Shown here: piece by piece, positions 51,553 through 61,890 of the stretch
Position numbering within the stretch: the first letter of the stretch is position 1
Layout of the letters: the number at the start of each line of letters is the position of its first letter
NCBI GenBank assembly: GCA_028227395.1
Contig: JAOIZZ010000004.1
Coordinates: forward strand, 1-64,000
Direction: 5' to 3'
DNA: 64,000 nt
From: Woeseiaceae bacterium
Lineage (GTDB): Bacteria > Pseudomonadota > Gammaproteobacteria > Steroidobacterales > Woeseiaceae
Notes under the pieces: generated by a model
Told to the model about the DNA's origin: nothing
Database searches by the model: none
What the model saw: only the letters and a program-made list of their open reading frames with translations
Made by a program: the position numbers and the translations under genes

Positions 51553-52944
51553 TTAATTACGCTTATCACGTAACGCATCTTTGAATCGATATAACTGAAT
51601 CATTCCTTGCAAATAATGTCTTCGTAGGGCGCTCAATGGAAACTTAGGCGATAAACCATGAACTATTCGAGGTAGATCACGTGGCTTTTTATTGCTTTTA
51701 CCATATTTTCCAAGCCACTTTGCGAGCTGCAATCCCGTCCAAGTTGATGTGTTGACCCCATTACCATGATACCCAAAACCAAAAAAAACACTTAGATCAT
51801 CATCCAAATGTCCAATTGATGGTGTCAGTCTTCGCGTAAAACAAACAAAACCATGCCATTTATACTCTATTTCGACATCAGACCAATTTGGCCAGATAGA
51901 ACGCATTACATCGATCAGATAATTATAATTTTTTTCAGCGCCCGCTCTATCTCCCGATGATGAGCCACGCCCACCAAATAAAAAACGATTATCTGGCAAC
52001 AAACGATAATAATTAACAAGTTTCCTTGAATTGATAACTGGGTTCTGTGTTTTCCAATTATGCGAGGCAAGTTCATCTGAGGTGAGCGGCCTTGTGGTGA
52101 TAATAGAACTAATGATCGGCAAACTTCGTGCTTTAAAATTACCAAGTAAATGTTCAGGCATAAAGCCATTTGTTGCGAATATCACGTACTTAGCTTTTAA
52201 AACTCCAGACCGTGTTGTTAGATAATGTGAGCTGCTATTTTTTTGCCAGTCAATAACTTCACTGTTAGAGAAAAGTCGTGCACCATTTTTTTTAGCAGCA
52301 ATTGCTAGGCCATTGGCATATCTGAGTGGATGTAATCCAAAGGTAGGTTTTATGGCAACGCCACCCCACTGTTGATTTGCATCAAAATAGGACTCTTTGA
52401 GCTCTTCTTTTGAGATAATTGTTGCATCTAAACCGAGATATTTCCTCTGAAAACTAGCATATTCATAGATTTCCTCTAAATTGCTTTTTGATCTGGCAAC
52501 TTGTATTTCTGCCGAACCTTGAATTTTGATATCCATTTTTTCATCTATGATATTACTTCTTACTAGCTCAACAGCTTCAACCTGAGATTGATAATAACTT
52601 CGCACATCATCAAGGCTATATTTTTTTATTAGATTCTCTGAAGATTCAGCTACACCTCCGATTGAGCAAAAACCACCATTACGTCCAGATGCACCCCAGC
52701 CAAAATGACCAGCCTCAAGAACTGCCACATCAATATCATAATCTTTTGCCAGATGGTAGGCAGCCGATAAACCTGTATAACCTCCCCCAATAACAGCAAC
52801 ATCACAAGAATGCTCTCCTATCATCTTAGTATTGGGAGCGATAGAACTCCCCTGAGTTGATTCCCATAAGGAGTCCTCGGGGGTATCAAACTGATACATA
52901 TCTTGACTATACATAGGTGATTTCATAGTTTTATTTATCTGCAA
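51553..52944 (-). CDS. FAD-dependent amine oxidoreductase (DAO/PuuB-like)
   Basis: 'CDVAVIGGGYTGLSAAYHLAKDYDIDVAVLEAGHFGWGASGRNGGF'. Confidence 0.88.
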   Translation of the reverse strand: MQINKTMKSPMYSQDMYQFDTPEDSLWESTQGSSIAPNTKMIGEHSCDVAVIGGGYTGLSAAYHLAKDYDIDVAVLEAGHFGWGASGRNGGFCSIGGVAESSENLIKKYSLDDVRSYYQSQVEAVELVRSNIIDEKMDIKIQGSAEIQVARSKSNLEEIYEYASFQRKYLGLDATIISKEELKESYFDANQQWGGVAIKPTFGLHPLRYANGLAIAAKKNGARLFSNSEVIDWQKNSSSHYLTTRSGVLKAKYVIFATNGFMPEHLLGNFKARSLPIISSIITTRPLTSDELASHNWKTQNPVINSRKLVNYYRLLPDNRFLFGGRGSSSGDRAGAEKNYNYLIDVMRSIWPNWSDVEIEYKWHGFVCFTRRLTPSIGHLDDDLSVFFGFGYHGNGVNTSTWTGLQLAKWLGKYGKSNKKPRDLPRIVHGLSPKFPLSALRRHYLQGMIQLYRFKDALRDKRN

Positions 52945-52964
52945 AATATATTGTATTGTTGAAT

Positions 52965-54149
52965 TTACTTAGCTAGAAGTAATACTTTTGTTTCACTGCT
53001 GGTCATTTTTAATCCAACACCAATCATGAGTAAAAATGGAATTGGAATCAATACCAAAGTGAGCCAACCATAATAATACATAATTGTTCCTGCCAATAAA
53101 GAGCCTAGTGCTGACATCCCAAATACACAAAATTCATTAATGCCCTGAGCTTTAAATCTTTCGCTTGATTTATAAGTATAGGTAAGCATGGTTGTGCTAC
53201 CCACATACAAAAAGTTCCAGCCTATTCCTAGCATGACAAGTGCTGTCCAGTAACTGAAGATTGATTGGCCTGACAGGCCAGCAAAGCAAGCTAGAAGCAG
53301 GCCGATAACTCCAACCATCATAACTTTTGAGAGGCCAAATCTTTCAATTAAAAATCCAGATACTAGAGACGGGACATACATTGCTAGAACATGACTACGG
53401 ATAACATTCGCTGTAGCCTCTATAGAATAACCATCAATAACATGCATACTCAATGGAGTTGCCGTCATAATGAAAGTCATAGCTCCATAAGCAACAGTTC
53501 CACCAAGCATGGCCATTACAAAAACCCGTTGACGCATGATGATAGCCAGTCGTCTAGCACCATCTTCAGGGCCCTCTTCACTTGTAACGCGAAAAGGTGA
53601 AAGCATTAATAGTAAAATAGACTGCACCCCAAAAAGAACTGACAAAGAAATTAAACTGCCCGCATAAGGAATATTCTCAATCCAATATTGGCCTCTTGTT
53701 ACTAACTCAGGGCCAAGCAAAGCGCCACCTATTGCGCCTAATAAAATCATAGAAATAGCTCGTCCAACAAATTTTTGCTCAACACTTTCAGCGGCTGCAT
53801 ATCTATATTGCTGAGTAAACGCCGCATTTATGCCAAACATTGCAGCTGCAACAACAAACAGATTAAAACTTTGAGAATGTAGGGCATAAGCAGCAATTAA
53901 AACCGCACTAGCAGCAGAGAGTGATGCAACGCTTGATCCAAATTTTCGACCTATCTTCTTCATCAACATGGTTGCTGGTATTGCTGATAAAGCAGTGACT
54001 ACAACCATTAGTGAAACTGGAAGAGTTGCAATAGATTGGTTGTCCGTTAAAGATGATCCAATTATACCGCCCAGAGTTACTATAACAATTTGACCTGTCG
54101 CTGATATTAATTGACAAAAGAAAAGTATAATTAAATTACGAGAATTCAT
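52965..54149 (-). CDS. MFS transporter
   Basis: 12-TM-like profile; 'MLMKKIGRKFGSSVASL' motif. Confidence 0.8.
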   Translation of the reverse strand: MNSRNLIILFFCQLISATGQIVIVTLGGIIGSSLTDNQSIATLPVSLMVVVTALSAIPATMLMKKIGRKFGSSVASLSAASAVLIAAYALHSQSFNLFVVAAAMFGINAAFTQQYRYAAAESVEQKFVGRAISMILLGAIGGALLGPELVTRGQYWIENIPYAGSLISLSVLFGVQSILLLMLSPFRVTSEEGPEDGARRLAIIMRQRVFVMAMLGGTVAYGAMTFIMTATPLSMHVIDGYSIEATANVIRSHVLAMYVPSLVSGFLIERFGLSKVMMVGVIGLLLACFAGLSGQSIFSYWTALVMLGIGWNFLYVGSTTMLTYTYKSSERFKAQGINEFCVFGMSALGSLLAGTIMYYYGWLTLVLIPIPFLLMIGVGLKMTSSETKVLLLAK

Positions 54150-54283
54150 TTTTCAACTTTATTTGATTGGAGTATTTTAAATGATTGAGTGAAAACATAT
54201 CTTACATAATTAAAAGAGCAATGACCTTAATATTTATGGTAAAAAAATGATTGATCATTAATATACAATGAGTCGATAGAAAA

Positions 54284-55108
54284 TTGGATAACTTAATGAT
54301 TACCAGAGATAACTACTTTCAATATTTCAAATACAGTATTTATATACTCTTGACTCTCAACTTCTATTTCTTTTTTAAAGAAGATGTTGCCGCATTAACA
54401 ATACGATTTCCAGATGGAGTTTCGTTCGATCAAATTATCAACGCCTATGCAACCTCAATTGACACAGTTGCATGGTTGATCTTGGTTTGGATATTAGAAT
54501 TAGAGACATATATCCTAGAAGAGGACCAAATTACTCCGACTATGGAATATATATCAATAGTAATCAGAGCGGTTTGTTATGGTTTTATCGCTTATGCTTT
54601 CTTTGGTTATTGCTTCACCCTACTTTTTTACTATGATACAAATGCAATCCAAGAAACAGACTTATGCTCTTTAGCTAATGGAGCCTGGACTTACTCACAA
54701 ATGATAGGTGAATACACGCCCATCTCTGTTGAAAATTGTACAATTTTAAGCACATCAAATGAATTTTTAAGATATGGAAGCACCTCCGCAATTGTTGATA
54801 TTTCGGGTGCAAAAGATATTATCTGGCTCGGCTGGATTGATGTAATTAACTCAGGCGTTTGGATAATAGTAGTGGCTATTATTGAATTAAATATTAAATT
54901 ACAAGAAAAAAATATTAAGAAAAATCTATCGCAAAAACTAAGTCAATTTAATCAATATATTTTATATCCCATACTTTTCATTAATGCTTTTTATTGGGGT
55001 TTAGAAGGTGATTTTGTCGATTTTTGGGACGCCTTTTTATGGCTTGTGGCCTTTATTTTTATAGAATTAAATATCATTCAATGGCGAGAAGAAAATATAG
55101 AACATTGA
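54284..55108 (+). CDS. Multi-pass membrane protein of unknown function with three internal TM repeats
   Basis: Long ORF; repeats 'AWLILVWILELETYILEED', 'VWIIVVAIIELNIKLQEKN', 'LWLVAFIFIELNIIQWREEN'. Confidence 0.8.
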   Translation: MDNLMITRDNYFQYFKYSIYILLTLNFYFFFKEDVAALTIRFPDGVSFDQIINAYATSIDTVAWLILVWILELETYILEEDQITPTMEYISIVIRAVCYGFIAYAFFGYCFTLLFYYDTNAIQETDLCSLANGAWTYSQMIGEYTPISVENCTILSTSNEFLRYGSTSAIVDISGAKDIIWLGWIDVINSGVWIIVVAIIELNIKLQEKNIKKNLSQKLSQFNQYILYPILFINAFYWGLEGDFVDFWDAFLWLVAFIFIELNIIQWREENIEH

Positions 55109-55375
55109 TGCCTCCAAATTATTGATCACCTGTCAAAAATTTCAGAACGAAGCTAATCAAATGGTTTACTTTAATTATTTAGATATAGGTCTTCTGCAAC
55201 TATAACAAGTCGGATATGGCTTTATTATTTGTTGGAGAATAATGTTGATGTAAAATTTTCATCCTTGATCGATAAGAGAAGACTTTTATCCTGTCTTTTG
55301 AGCTCTTTTGCTAGTTATTCACATGAGATGCTAAATCATTTATATAATGTCAAAATCGACATTCATTAATATAAT

Positions 55376-55795
55376 TTAATCAATCGATCTAATAGTTATC
55401 ATTGAATTCTCAAGAACTTCTTTAGAAAACAAGTTAGAAGAATCTTGCATGCTTAATCCAGTAAGTGACTTATCTTTATCCAAGTTCATCAGCCAAGGAT
55501 GCCATTCATCAGTAGCATTGCGCCGATAATAGCCAGATACTTGCCACTCTTCGCCCTTCGGAGAAATATATGTTTTACCAACATCCTTATCCACATTAAC
55601 AGGATCTATAATCTCCAGATTAGAAGGTAGCATAAGTGACTTGATTAATATTTCATTTGCTTTTTTTACAATACCTTCTTCAATTTGGCGTTGCGCCTCA
55701 TAAGGTGGTTGTACTGTAGATTGGTAAACAAGCCATGAAAGCGCAAGGCCCGTAATGGTTGCAAAAATAATCTGATTAATCGTGTATTTCTTCAT
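55376..55795 (-). CDS. Single-TM membrane-anchored protein of unknown function
   Basis: ORF whose ATG overlaps the queE stop (TAATG); N-terminal TM. Confidence 0.7.
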   Translation of the reverse strand: MKKYTINQIIFATITGLALSWLVYQSTVQPPYEAQRQIEEGIVKKANEILIKSLMLPSNLEIIDPVNVDKDVGKTYISPKGEEWQVSGYYRRNATDEWHPWLMNLDKDKSLTGLSMQDSSNLFSKEVLENSMITIRSID

Positions 55796-56436
55796 TATGG
55801 TAATCCCAATATTTTATGGCTTTGAATACTCAACCTCCATTGTGGATTCTTTAAACAATAATCAATGGAGAGCTCTGTGTTTAATTTAGCATTTTTATCA
55901 TCTAATGGTTGTAAGAAAAAGAAATCAAAATTCATGTTTTGAAATAAGTGAGGCGAAGCTGATTTTTCAATTTGCGGGTATACTAATTTTATCTCATTAC
56001 CAGTAATTTGCTTAAGAGTAGAGTTAGCTTTCGGGCTTACGCAAATCCAATCTATATTCTCTGGAGCAAGAATAGTTCCATTAGTTTCAACACCAATTTC
56101 AAAAGAATTTCGATGAAATTCATCTATCAGTTCTTTATCTAGTTGCAAAAGTGGCTCGCCACCAGTACATACCACATACGGACTGATAGCATGTTTTGTT
56201 TTGGGCCAGTTAGCACTTACAGCTTTCACTAATTCTTGTGCCGTTGAATATTTTGCACCACCAATACCATCAACTCCTCGAAAATCAGTATCACAAAAAC
56301 GACATATTGCTTTTTCCCGATCTTTTTCTCTTCCTGACCATAAGTTACAGCCAGAAAATCTCAGAAACACAGCCGGTCTCCCCATCTGCTGTCCTTCACC
56401 TTGAAGCGTATAATATATTTCTTTTACAGAATACAT
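55795..56436 (-). CDS. queE: 7-carboxy-7-deazaguanine synthase
   Basis: 'YYTLQGEGQQMGRPAVFLRFSGCNLW', radical SAM Cys cluster, 'CTGGEPLLQ'. Confidence 0.94.
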   Translation of the reverse strand: MYSVKEIYYTLQGEGQQMGRPAVFLRFSGCNLWSGREKDREKAICRFCDTDFRGVDGIGGAKYSTAQELVKAVSANWPKTKHAISPYVVCTGGEPLLQLDKELIDEFHRNSFEIGVETNGTILAPENIDWICVSPKANSTLKQITGNEIKLVYPQIEKSASPHLFQNMNFDFFFLQPLDDKNAKLNTELSIDYCLKNPQWRLSIQSHKILGLP

Positions 56437-56438
56437 AC

Positions 56439-57098
56439 TTAATTCAACAAAGGGTCCTCAAACCCAGCATTTATAAAGCCTTTTTCTCTTAACTTGCATG
56501 CTTCGCATTGCTGACAGGGCGGTTGCTCGCCTTTATAGCAAGTATGCGTATATGCCATGGCATCCATCGCACCGAGCTCAGCGGCCAGAACCACTGTTTC
56601 GCTTTTGCTTAAATGCATTAACGGAGCATGAATCTTGATAGCATAATCGAGCCCAAGATTTAATGTTTTTTCCATGGCCTCAATTGTATTCTCCCTGCAG
56701 TCTGGATAACCACTATAATCTGTCTGTGATGTACCAATCACTAAATGATTGATTTTTTTCTGCCATGCCAATGAGGCTGCAAATGTCAAGAAAATGAGGT
56801 TTCTTCCAGGTACAAATGTTTTTGGTAAATTCCTGTACTGACCATCATCGAACTCAGATTTGCTTCCAGTTAAGCTATTCTGACCTAAGCTCTCAAACGA
56901 ATTAATAGGGATAATATGATGTGAAATATTATTACTTTCTGCAATTTGTTGAGCACATGATATTTCTATTTTATGACGTTGCCCATAATCAAACGTAACC
57001 GCTTCAATATTTTTTACATCAAAACGTTTTTTCGCCCAATACAAGCAAGTTGTAGAGTCTTGGCCTCCAGATAATATAACCAATGCTTGCTCTTGCAT
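56439..57098 (-). CDS. queC: 7-cyano-7-deazaguanine synthase
   Basis: 'VILSGGQDSTTCLYWA', C-terminal 'CYKGEQPPCQQCEACKLRE'. Confidence 0.96.
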   Translation of the reverse strand: MQEQALVILSGGQDSTTCLYWAKKRFDVKNIEAVTFDYGQRHKIEISCAQQIAESNNISHHIIPINSFESLGQNSLTGSKSEFDDGQYRNLPKTFVPGRNLIFLTFAASLAWQKKINHLVIGTSQTDYSGYPDCRENTIEAMEKTLNLGLDYAIKIHAPLMHLSKSETVVLAAELGAMDAMAYTHTCYKGEQPPCQQCEACKLREKGFINAGFEDPLLN

Positions 57099-57217
57099 AA
57101 ACTTTCTCTGCTAATGTTAATAATATACACTTTAAAATTACAAAGCACATTCATTCTTAATGTTAAATTATAGTAGACAACCAAGCTAAATTTAAGTCAC
57201 AACATAAAAAATAATCA

Positions 57218-57904
57218 ATGAACAACTTTCACAAAAAAAATATTGCAACTCTTCTTTTATTTTCATTGATCTTAATTAGTTGCTCATCCACGTTATTAAA
57301 TAGTGAAATGATTGAAAAAAAATTTGGAACCTATGGTCTTGATGTAATTGAAAATAATAATGAGCACAGAATTTCATTTCTATTCAGTAATAAGGCTAAT
57401 TATATCCCTCTTATTGAAAAAAATGCAGTCAAGAATGATTCAATATACAAAAAAAATTATCATACATTAGCCTTAGTTAGCTTCATAGATTCAAAACAAA
57501 TATTAGACGCTCATGAAGAGATAACAAAAGGCGGCTCCATTGGTGCCACTCTCAAAAAATATGGCTGGAACGTTCATAAAGATAATTTATTTGTTTTTAA
57601 GCTGCATAAACAGGTACTGACAATCACTCAAAAGTGGCTAAATAATTCAAGCGATGAATATATCTCTGTCCATGTTTATAACCTATCAGCTAAAAAAGAA
57701 AATCAAATAATCAAATACGCTGAGATTATTGAATTACATCATCCAGATTATCTTTCTCTGCATGAATTAGAAGTGATTTATGGAACCAAGCGCCTAATTG
57801 AAAGTAATAAGCAAGTATTAGGAATAAAAAAACGAATTATTAATAGGCTATCAAAAGAAAAAAGTAATCAAATTATAATGGATTCACTTAATCTTCAGCT
57901 TTGA
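57218..57904 (+). CDS. Lipoprotein of unknown function
   Basis: Signal and lipobox 'LLLFSLILISCSS'; no recognised domain. Confidence 0.7.
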   Translation: MNNFHKKNIATLLLFSLILISCSSTLLNSEMIEKKFGTYGLDVIENNNEHRISFLFSNKANYIPLIEKNAVKNDSIYKKNYHTLALVSFIDSKQILDAHEEITKGGSIGATLKKYGWNVHKDNLFVFKLHKQVLTITQKWLNNSSDEYISVHVYNLSAKKENQIIKYAEIIELHHPDYLSLHELEVIYGTKRLIESNKQVLGIKKRIINRLSKEKSNQIIMDSLNLQL

Positions 57905-57928
57905 TTTTAATAGACAACAGAACGAAAG

Positions 57929-58051
57929 TTACTCTTTTTGATTATTTTCTTTATCTTTTTTTAAGCCCGGTATTAATCGCCAAGCCAAAAGCATCATGCC
58001 AGCTGAAACAGCAATGGCAAAAAATATAATGATAAACATTAGTAGATTCAT
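57929..58051 (-). CDS. Small (40 aa) predicted single-TM protein, not in ORF track
   Basis: MNLLMFIIIFFAIAVSAGMMLLAWRLIPGLKKDKENNQKE*; TM followed by positively charged tail. Confidence 0.5.
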   Translation of the reverse strand: MNLLMFIIIFFAIAVSAGMMLLAWRLIPGLKKDKENNQKE

Positions 58052-58133
58052 TTACACAGAATAGTATAATTTTAATAAATAATCATAATTTATGACTAAA
58101 TCAACACGATAATAATAAATTAAGGCACTATAT

Positions 58134-59600
58134 ATGAAAGATCAAAATAAGCATGAACAATCATTAGATCCAGAAAATTGGGATGAATTTCAAGACCTGG
58201 CTCATAAAGTTGTGGATGATTTAGTCGATTACCTCAAGACTGTAGGAGATAGACCAGTATGGACCGCCTTGCCAGATGAATCAAAAAAGTTGTTTGAAGA
58301 AGTGTTGCCATTAAAAGGCTCCAAGGATTCAGATGTCTATGAGTCAGTTAAAAATCATATTTTACCCTACCCAACCAATAATATTCATCCAAGATTTTGG
58401 AGCTGGGTTGGTGGGACGGGAACGCCCAGTCAGCTAATCGCTGATATGGTAATCTCTGCAATGAATTCAGGCAGCCTTGGTATGGACGAAACTGCGTCAA
58501 CTCATGTCGAACTTCAGTTGTTGTCTTGGCTAAAAACTCTTCTTAACTACCCGCAAGACTCAAATGGGCTTCTAGTAAGTGGAGGGTCAATGGCAAATCT
58601 AGTGGGTCTAGCTGTAGCAAGAACACATGCTTCAAATTATGATGTCAGGGACGAGGGAGTCAACCTAAAAGATAACTCAAGATTAATGTTTTATGGCTCG
58701 GTAGAAACTCATTCGTGCATTAGAAAAGCAATTGAGCTTCTAGGCCTTGGATCGAAGTCATTAAAATTAATACCAATCAACAATGATTACACAGTTAATA
58801 TTGGTCTTTTGCAAAAAGCCATAGATGAAGATCGTAAAAATGGATATACACCAGCATGCATTATCGCAAACGTTGGCACAGTCAACACAGGTGCTATTGA
58901 CCCTTTGATTGAATTATCCAATATTGCAAAAAAAGAGAATATCTGGCTACACGCAGATGGTGCGTTTGGTGCGATTACTAAATTTGCAAAAACCTCACAT
59001 CACCTTGTTGATGGCCTCGAATTGGCAGACTCAATTGCATTTGATCTACATAAATGGATGTATATTCAATATGATTGTGGGTGTGTTCTCATTCGAGGAA
59101 ATCACCCTCACAAAGAGACATTTTCAGTGATTCCACCATATATCAAGACTTTTGAGCGAGGTCTTGCATCAGGCCCAATCAATTTTTCAGAATATGGAGT
59201 TCAACTGTCGCGCTCATTTAAAGCTCTGCGAGCCTGGATGGCGCTAAAAATTGAAGGTGCAGATAAATATAGTGCCCAAATTGAGCAGAATATAGATCAA
59301 GCAAAATACCTTACTCAGCTAGTCGAAGATCATCATGACCTAGAGTTGCTAGCTCCTACATCACTGAATATCGTTAACTTTAGATATATTATGCCTCCGA
59401 TTAAAGGTGACCAACTAAATGACCTAAACAGAGAAATCTTGATGAGATTACATGAAAGCGGTAGTTCTGCTCCCTCTTCCACACTATTAAATGGACATTT
59501 CTCAATTAGAGTTGCAATTTGCAATCACAGAAGCCGACAGGCTGATTTTGATAATCTAGTGTTAGATGTTGTTAAAATTGGAAAAGAGATAATTAAATAA
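58134..59600 (+). CDS. PLP-dependent group II decarboxylase (aromatic-L-amino-acid decarboxylase-like)
   Basis: 'HPRFWSWVGGTGTPSQLIADM', 'HADGAFGAITKFA', 'SIAFDLHKWMYIQYDCGCVLIR'. Confidence 0.92.
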   Translation: MKDQNKHEQSLDPENWDEFQDLAHKVVDDLVDYLKTVGDRPVWTALPDESKKLFEEVLPLKGSKDSDVYESVKNHILPYPTNNIHPRFWSWVGGTGTPSQLIADMVISAMNSGSLGMDETASTHVELQLLSWLKTLLNYPQDSNGLLVSGGSMANLVGLAVARTHASNYDVRDEGVNLKDNSRLMFYGSVETHSCIRKAIELLGLGSKSLKLIPINNDYTVNIGLLQKAIDEDRKNGYTPACIIANVGTVNTGAIDPLIELSNIAKKENIWLHADGAFGAITKFAKTSHHLVDGLELADSIAFDLHKWMYIQYDCGCVLIRGNHPHKETFSVIPPYIKTFERGLASGPINFSEYGVQLSRSFKALRAWMALKIEGADKYSAQIEQNIDQAKYLTQLVEDHHDLELLAPTSLNIVNFRYIMPPIKGDQLNDLNREILMRLHESGSSAPSSTLLNGHFSIRVAICNHRSRQADFDNLVLDVVKIGKEIIK

Positions 59601-59637
59601 ATATATATATTTCAATGATTTATAATAAATAATTAAT

Positions 59638-61014
59638 TTATATTATCGGTTCGAACGGCAAGGAAACAATTATACATGCTCCCGCCTTATAACTTGCATC
59701 AAGGTCTAAAGAGCCACCATGTGCTCTGGCGATAAGTTTTGCAATATATAATCCCAGTCCCGTTCCACCAGTATGCCTAGCCCTGGATGGATCACCCCTG
59801 TAGAATGGCTCACCTAAAAACTTTGCCTCCTCCTCTGAAAATCCTGGTCCAGAATCACAAACCTTTATTAATGTTGCATCAGATGTAACTGAGAAATCAA
59901 CCATTACGATAGCTTTTTTATCTAAATTGTAATTCAGTGCATTGTTTATAAGATTTTTAATCATCAATATCACTCTTGCCTTGTCAGCATTCAAGTACAT
60001 ATCATCTGGGAAATTAAATTTTATTAAGTATTTTTCTCTTGGAAAAAAATCAGTAATTAGCTTTTCAGTAATATCAGCTATTGAAGCTCGCTCAATATTA
60101 ATACCTTCGTGGCGTCCATTAAGTCGCTCTGCTTCGATTAGTGTAGAGATCACTTTTTCCATTTCATCAAGATCACTGATAAGGTCACTTTGATCTTCAC
60201 GGTTATTCTGCAGCTCAAGCGCAAGCCTTAATCTTGATAATGGCGATCTTAACTCGTGACTGATGCCTAATAACAACTGACGTTTCGCATCAAGCATCAA
60301 TTCAACGTCTTCTGCCATTTTATTCACATCCAATGCCAAATCGCCTAACTCATCATTTCTAAATTTTCTAATGCGAAAAGCAACGTTACCCCGTCCTATC
60401 TCTGCTGCACCACGCCTGACAATCTCAATGGGCATAAATAACCACCTAACAGGCAAATATGTTAGTAATACTAAGAGCAAAGTAAAAAGAATAATAATTA
60501 GATTATAGCCGCCCTGCTCAATCTTTATATAACGTGGAAGGCTTTTCTGTTCTGCAATAGAGGTTATTTTAGGAGTAGATACTACTATTGCGTAGCCACT
60601 CTCTTCGATTTTCAAAAACCGATGAAAACCATCATTCGCAAATTCAACACCTTCAAGCTCATTCAGCCATTGATTTGAATCATCACTAAGTTGATCACTA
60701 ATCGCAAACTCTAGGTCTTTTAAATACGGAAAGGAAGGTGCTGATGCCCAGGTTATATCTGGACCTAAAATTCTTATGTCTACAGGTACTTGCTTGGTAA
60801 TTGCAATTGCATTTTCTATTTTTGGCGGATTTCCAATATCTTGCTTTACATACTCAATATGCAAAGACAAATGGCCATTAACTAGCTCTCTGAGCTCATC
60901 TGTTTGATATACCCAACGTAGGCCAAAAATTGAGGCATATGCAAAGACAGCACCTGATAATAGAAATATACCCAGTAGACGCAGAGACAATGAATGTCCG
61001 ATACGCGTGAACAT
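59638..61014 (-). CDS. Two-component sensor histidine kinase (HAMP + HisKA)
   Basis: 'LLLGISHELRSPLSRLRLALEL', N box 'NLINNALNYN', 'GTGLGLYIAKLIARAHGG'. Confidence 0.94.
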   Translation of the reverse strand: MFTRIGHSLSLRLLGIFLLSGAVFAYASIFGLRWVYQTDELRELVNGHLSLHIEYVKQDIGNPPKIENAIAITKQVPVDIRILGPDITWASAPSFPYLKDLEFAISDQLSDDSNQWLNELEGVEFANDGFHRFLKIEESGYAIVVSTPKITSIAEQKSLPRYIKIEQGGYNLIIILFTLLLVLLTYLPVRWLFMPIEIVRRGAAEIGRGNVAFRIRKFRNDELGDLALDVNKMAEDVELMLDAKRQLLLGISHELRSPLSRLRLALELQNNREDQSDLISDLDEMEKVISTLIEAERLNGRHEGINIERASIADITEKLITDFFPREKYLIKFNFPDDMYLNADKARVILMIKNLINNALNYNLDKKAIVMVDFSVTSDATLIKVCDSGPGFSEEEAKFLGEPFYRGDPSRARHTGGTGLGLYIAKLIARAHGGSLDLDASYKAGACIIVSLPFEPII

Positions 61015-61020
61015 TTTAAA

Positions 61021-61716
61021 TTAAGCTTTTAACTCTTTTGCAACAAAGATGTAACCACTACCCCAGATTGTTTGAATGAAACGGGCAGGCTTAGCCTTAT
61101 CTCCTATTTTATTCCTCACACGACTGACCATAATATCTATTGACCGAGTTAAAATAGTAGCATTTATTCCTCTTAATTTTGATAAAAGCTCATCTCTATG
61201 CATTTTTTTCCCAGTGTTTTTTGCAAGAATAAATAGTAACTCATATTCCATTGAGGTTAGTTCAACAGCATTACCATCAACTTTTGCAGTCCGACTGTTT
61301 GTATCAAGTATTAAACCATCAAATTTAAGCACACCATCACTAGATTTAACCTCTTTATCAACACGTCTTAGAACTGATTGTATTCTCGCTACCAATTCTC
61401 TTGGTTCAAAAGGCTTGCCAATATAATCATCAGCGCCCAGTTCAAGTCCTGATATGCGATCAGAAACATCACCTCTTGCAGTCAACATAATGATAGGAAC
61501 ATTACTTTTTTTTCTAATTTCAGCGCAAACATCGAAACCATTCTTTCCCGGGAGCATAACATCGAGAAGTAATAAATCAGGATCAGATATGTCAAATCTT
61601 TTTAGACCTTTTTCAGCATCACCCACACAGTCAAGCTTCATACCATATCGCGATAAGTAATTTTTTAGTAACTCAGAATGCCTGAAGTCATCATCTATTA
61701 GAAGTACTTTTACCAT
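61021..61716 (-). CDS. OmpR-family response regulator
   Basis: 'LLLDVMLPGKNGFDVCAEIRKKSNVPIIMLTARGD' receiver, winged-helix 'IDIMVSRVRNKIGD...GSGYIFV'. Confidence 0.95.
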   Translation of the reverse strand: MVKVLLIDDDFRHSELLKNYLSRYGMKLDCVGDAEKGLKRFDISDPDLLLLDVMLPGKNGFDVCAEIRKKSNVPIIMLTARGDVSDRISGLELGADDYIGKPFEPRELVARIQSVLRRVDKEVKSSDGVLKFDGLILDTNSRTAKVDGNAVELTSMEYELLFILAKNTGKKMHRDELLSKLRGINATILTRSIDIMVSRVRNKIGDKAKPARFIQTIWGSGYIFVAKELKA

Positions 61717-61810
61717 GACGTTATTATACTTTCATTGTAAAACCCAAGTAAATCAATATGATAGTTGTTACGAATTGAAACAAATAATTACTCTTTAAAA
61801 ATGCAATTTT

Positions 61811-61826
61811 TGTGATGCTAATCACT
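61811..61826. promoter_or_regulatory. CRP/Vfr-like palindromic site TGTGA-N6-TCACt
   Basis: TGTGATGCTAATCACT, one mismatch to TGTGA-N6-TCACA, 65 bp upstream of the M19 peptidase start. Confidence 0.45.
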
Positions 61827-61890
61827 TGATTTTTACCTATACTTAGTTCAGAAATATAACACATCATAGCCTTACAAATAGGAGCTTAAA

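Noticed and set aside
61076-61426. 116-aa plus-strand ORF opposite the response regulator
   Set aside because: Antisense of a canonical OmpR-family gene.
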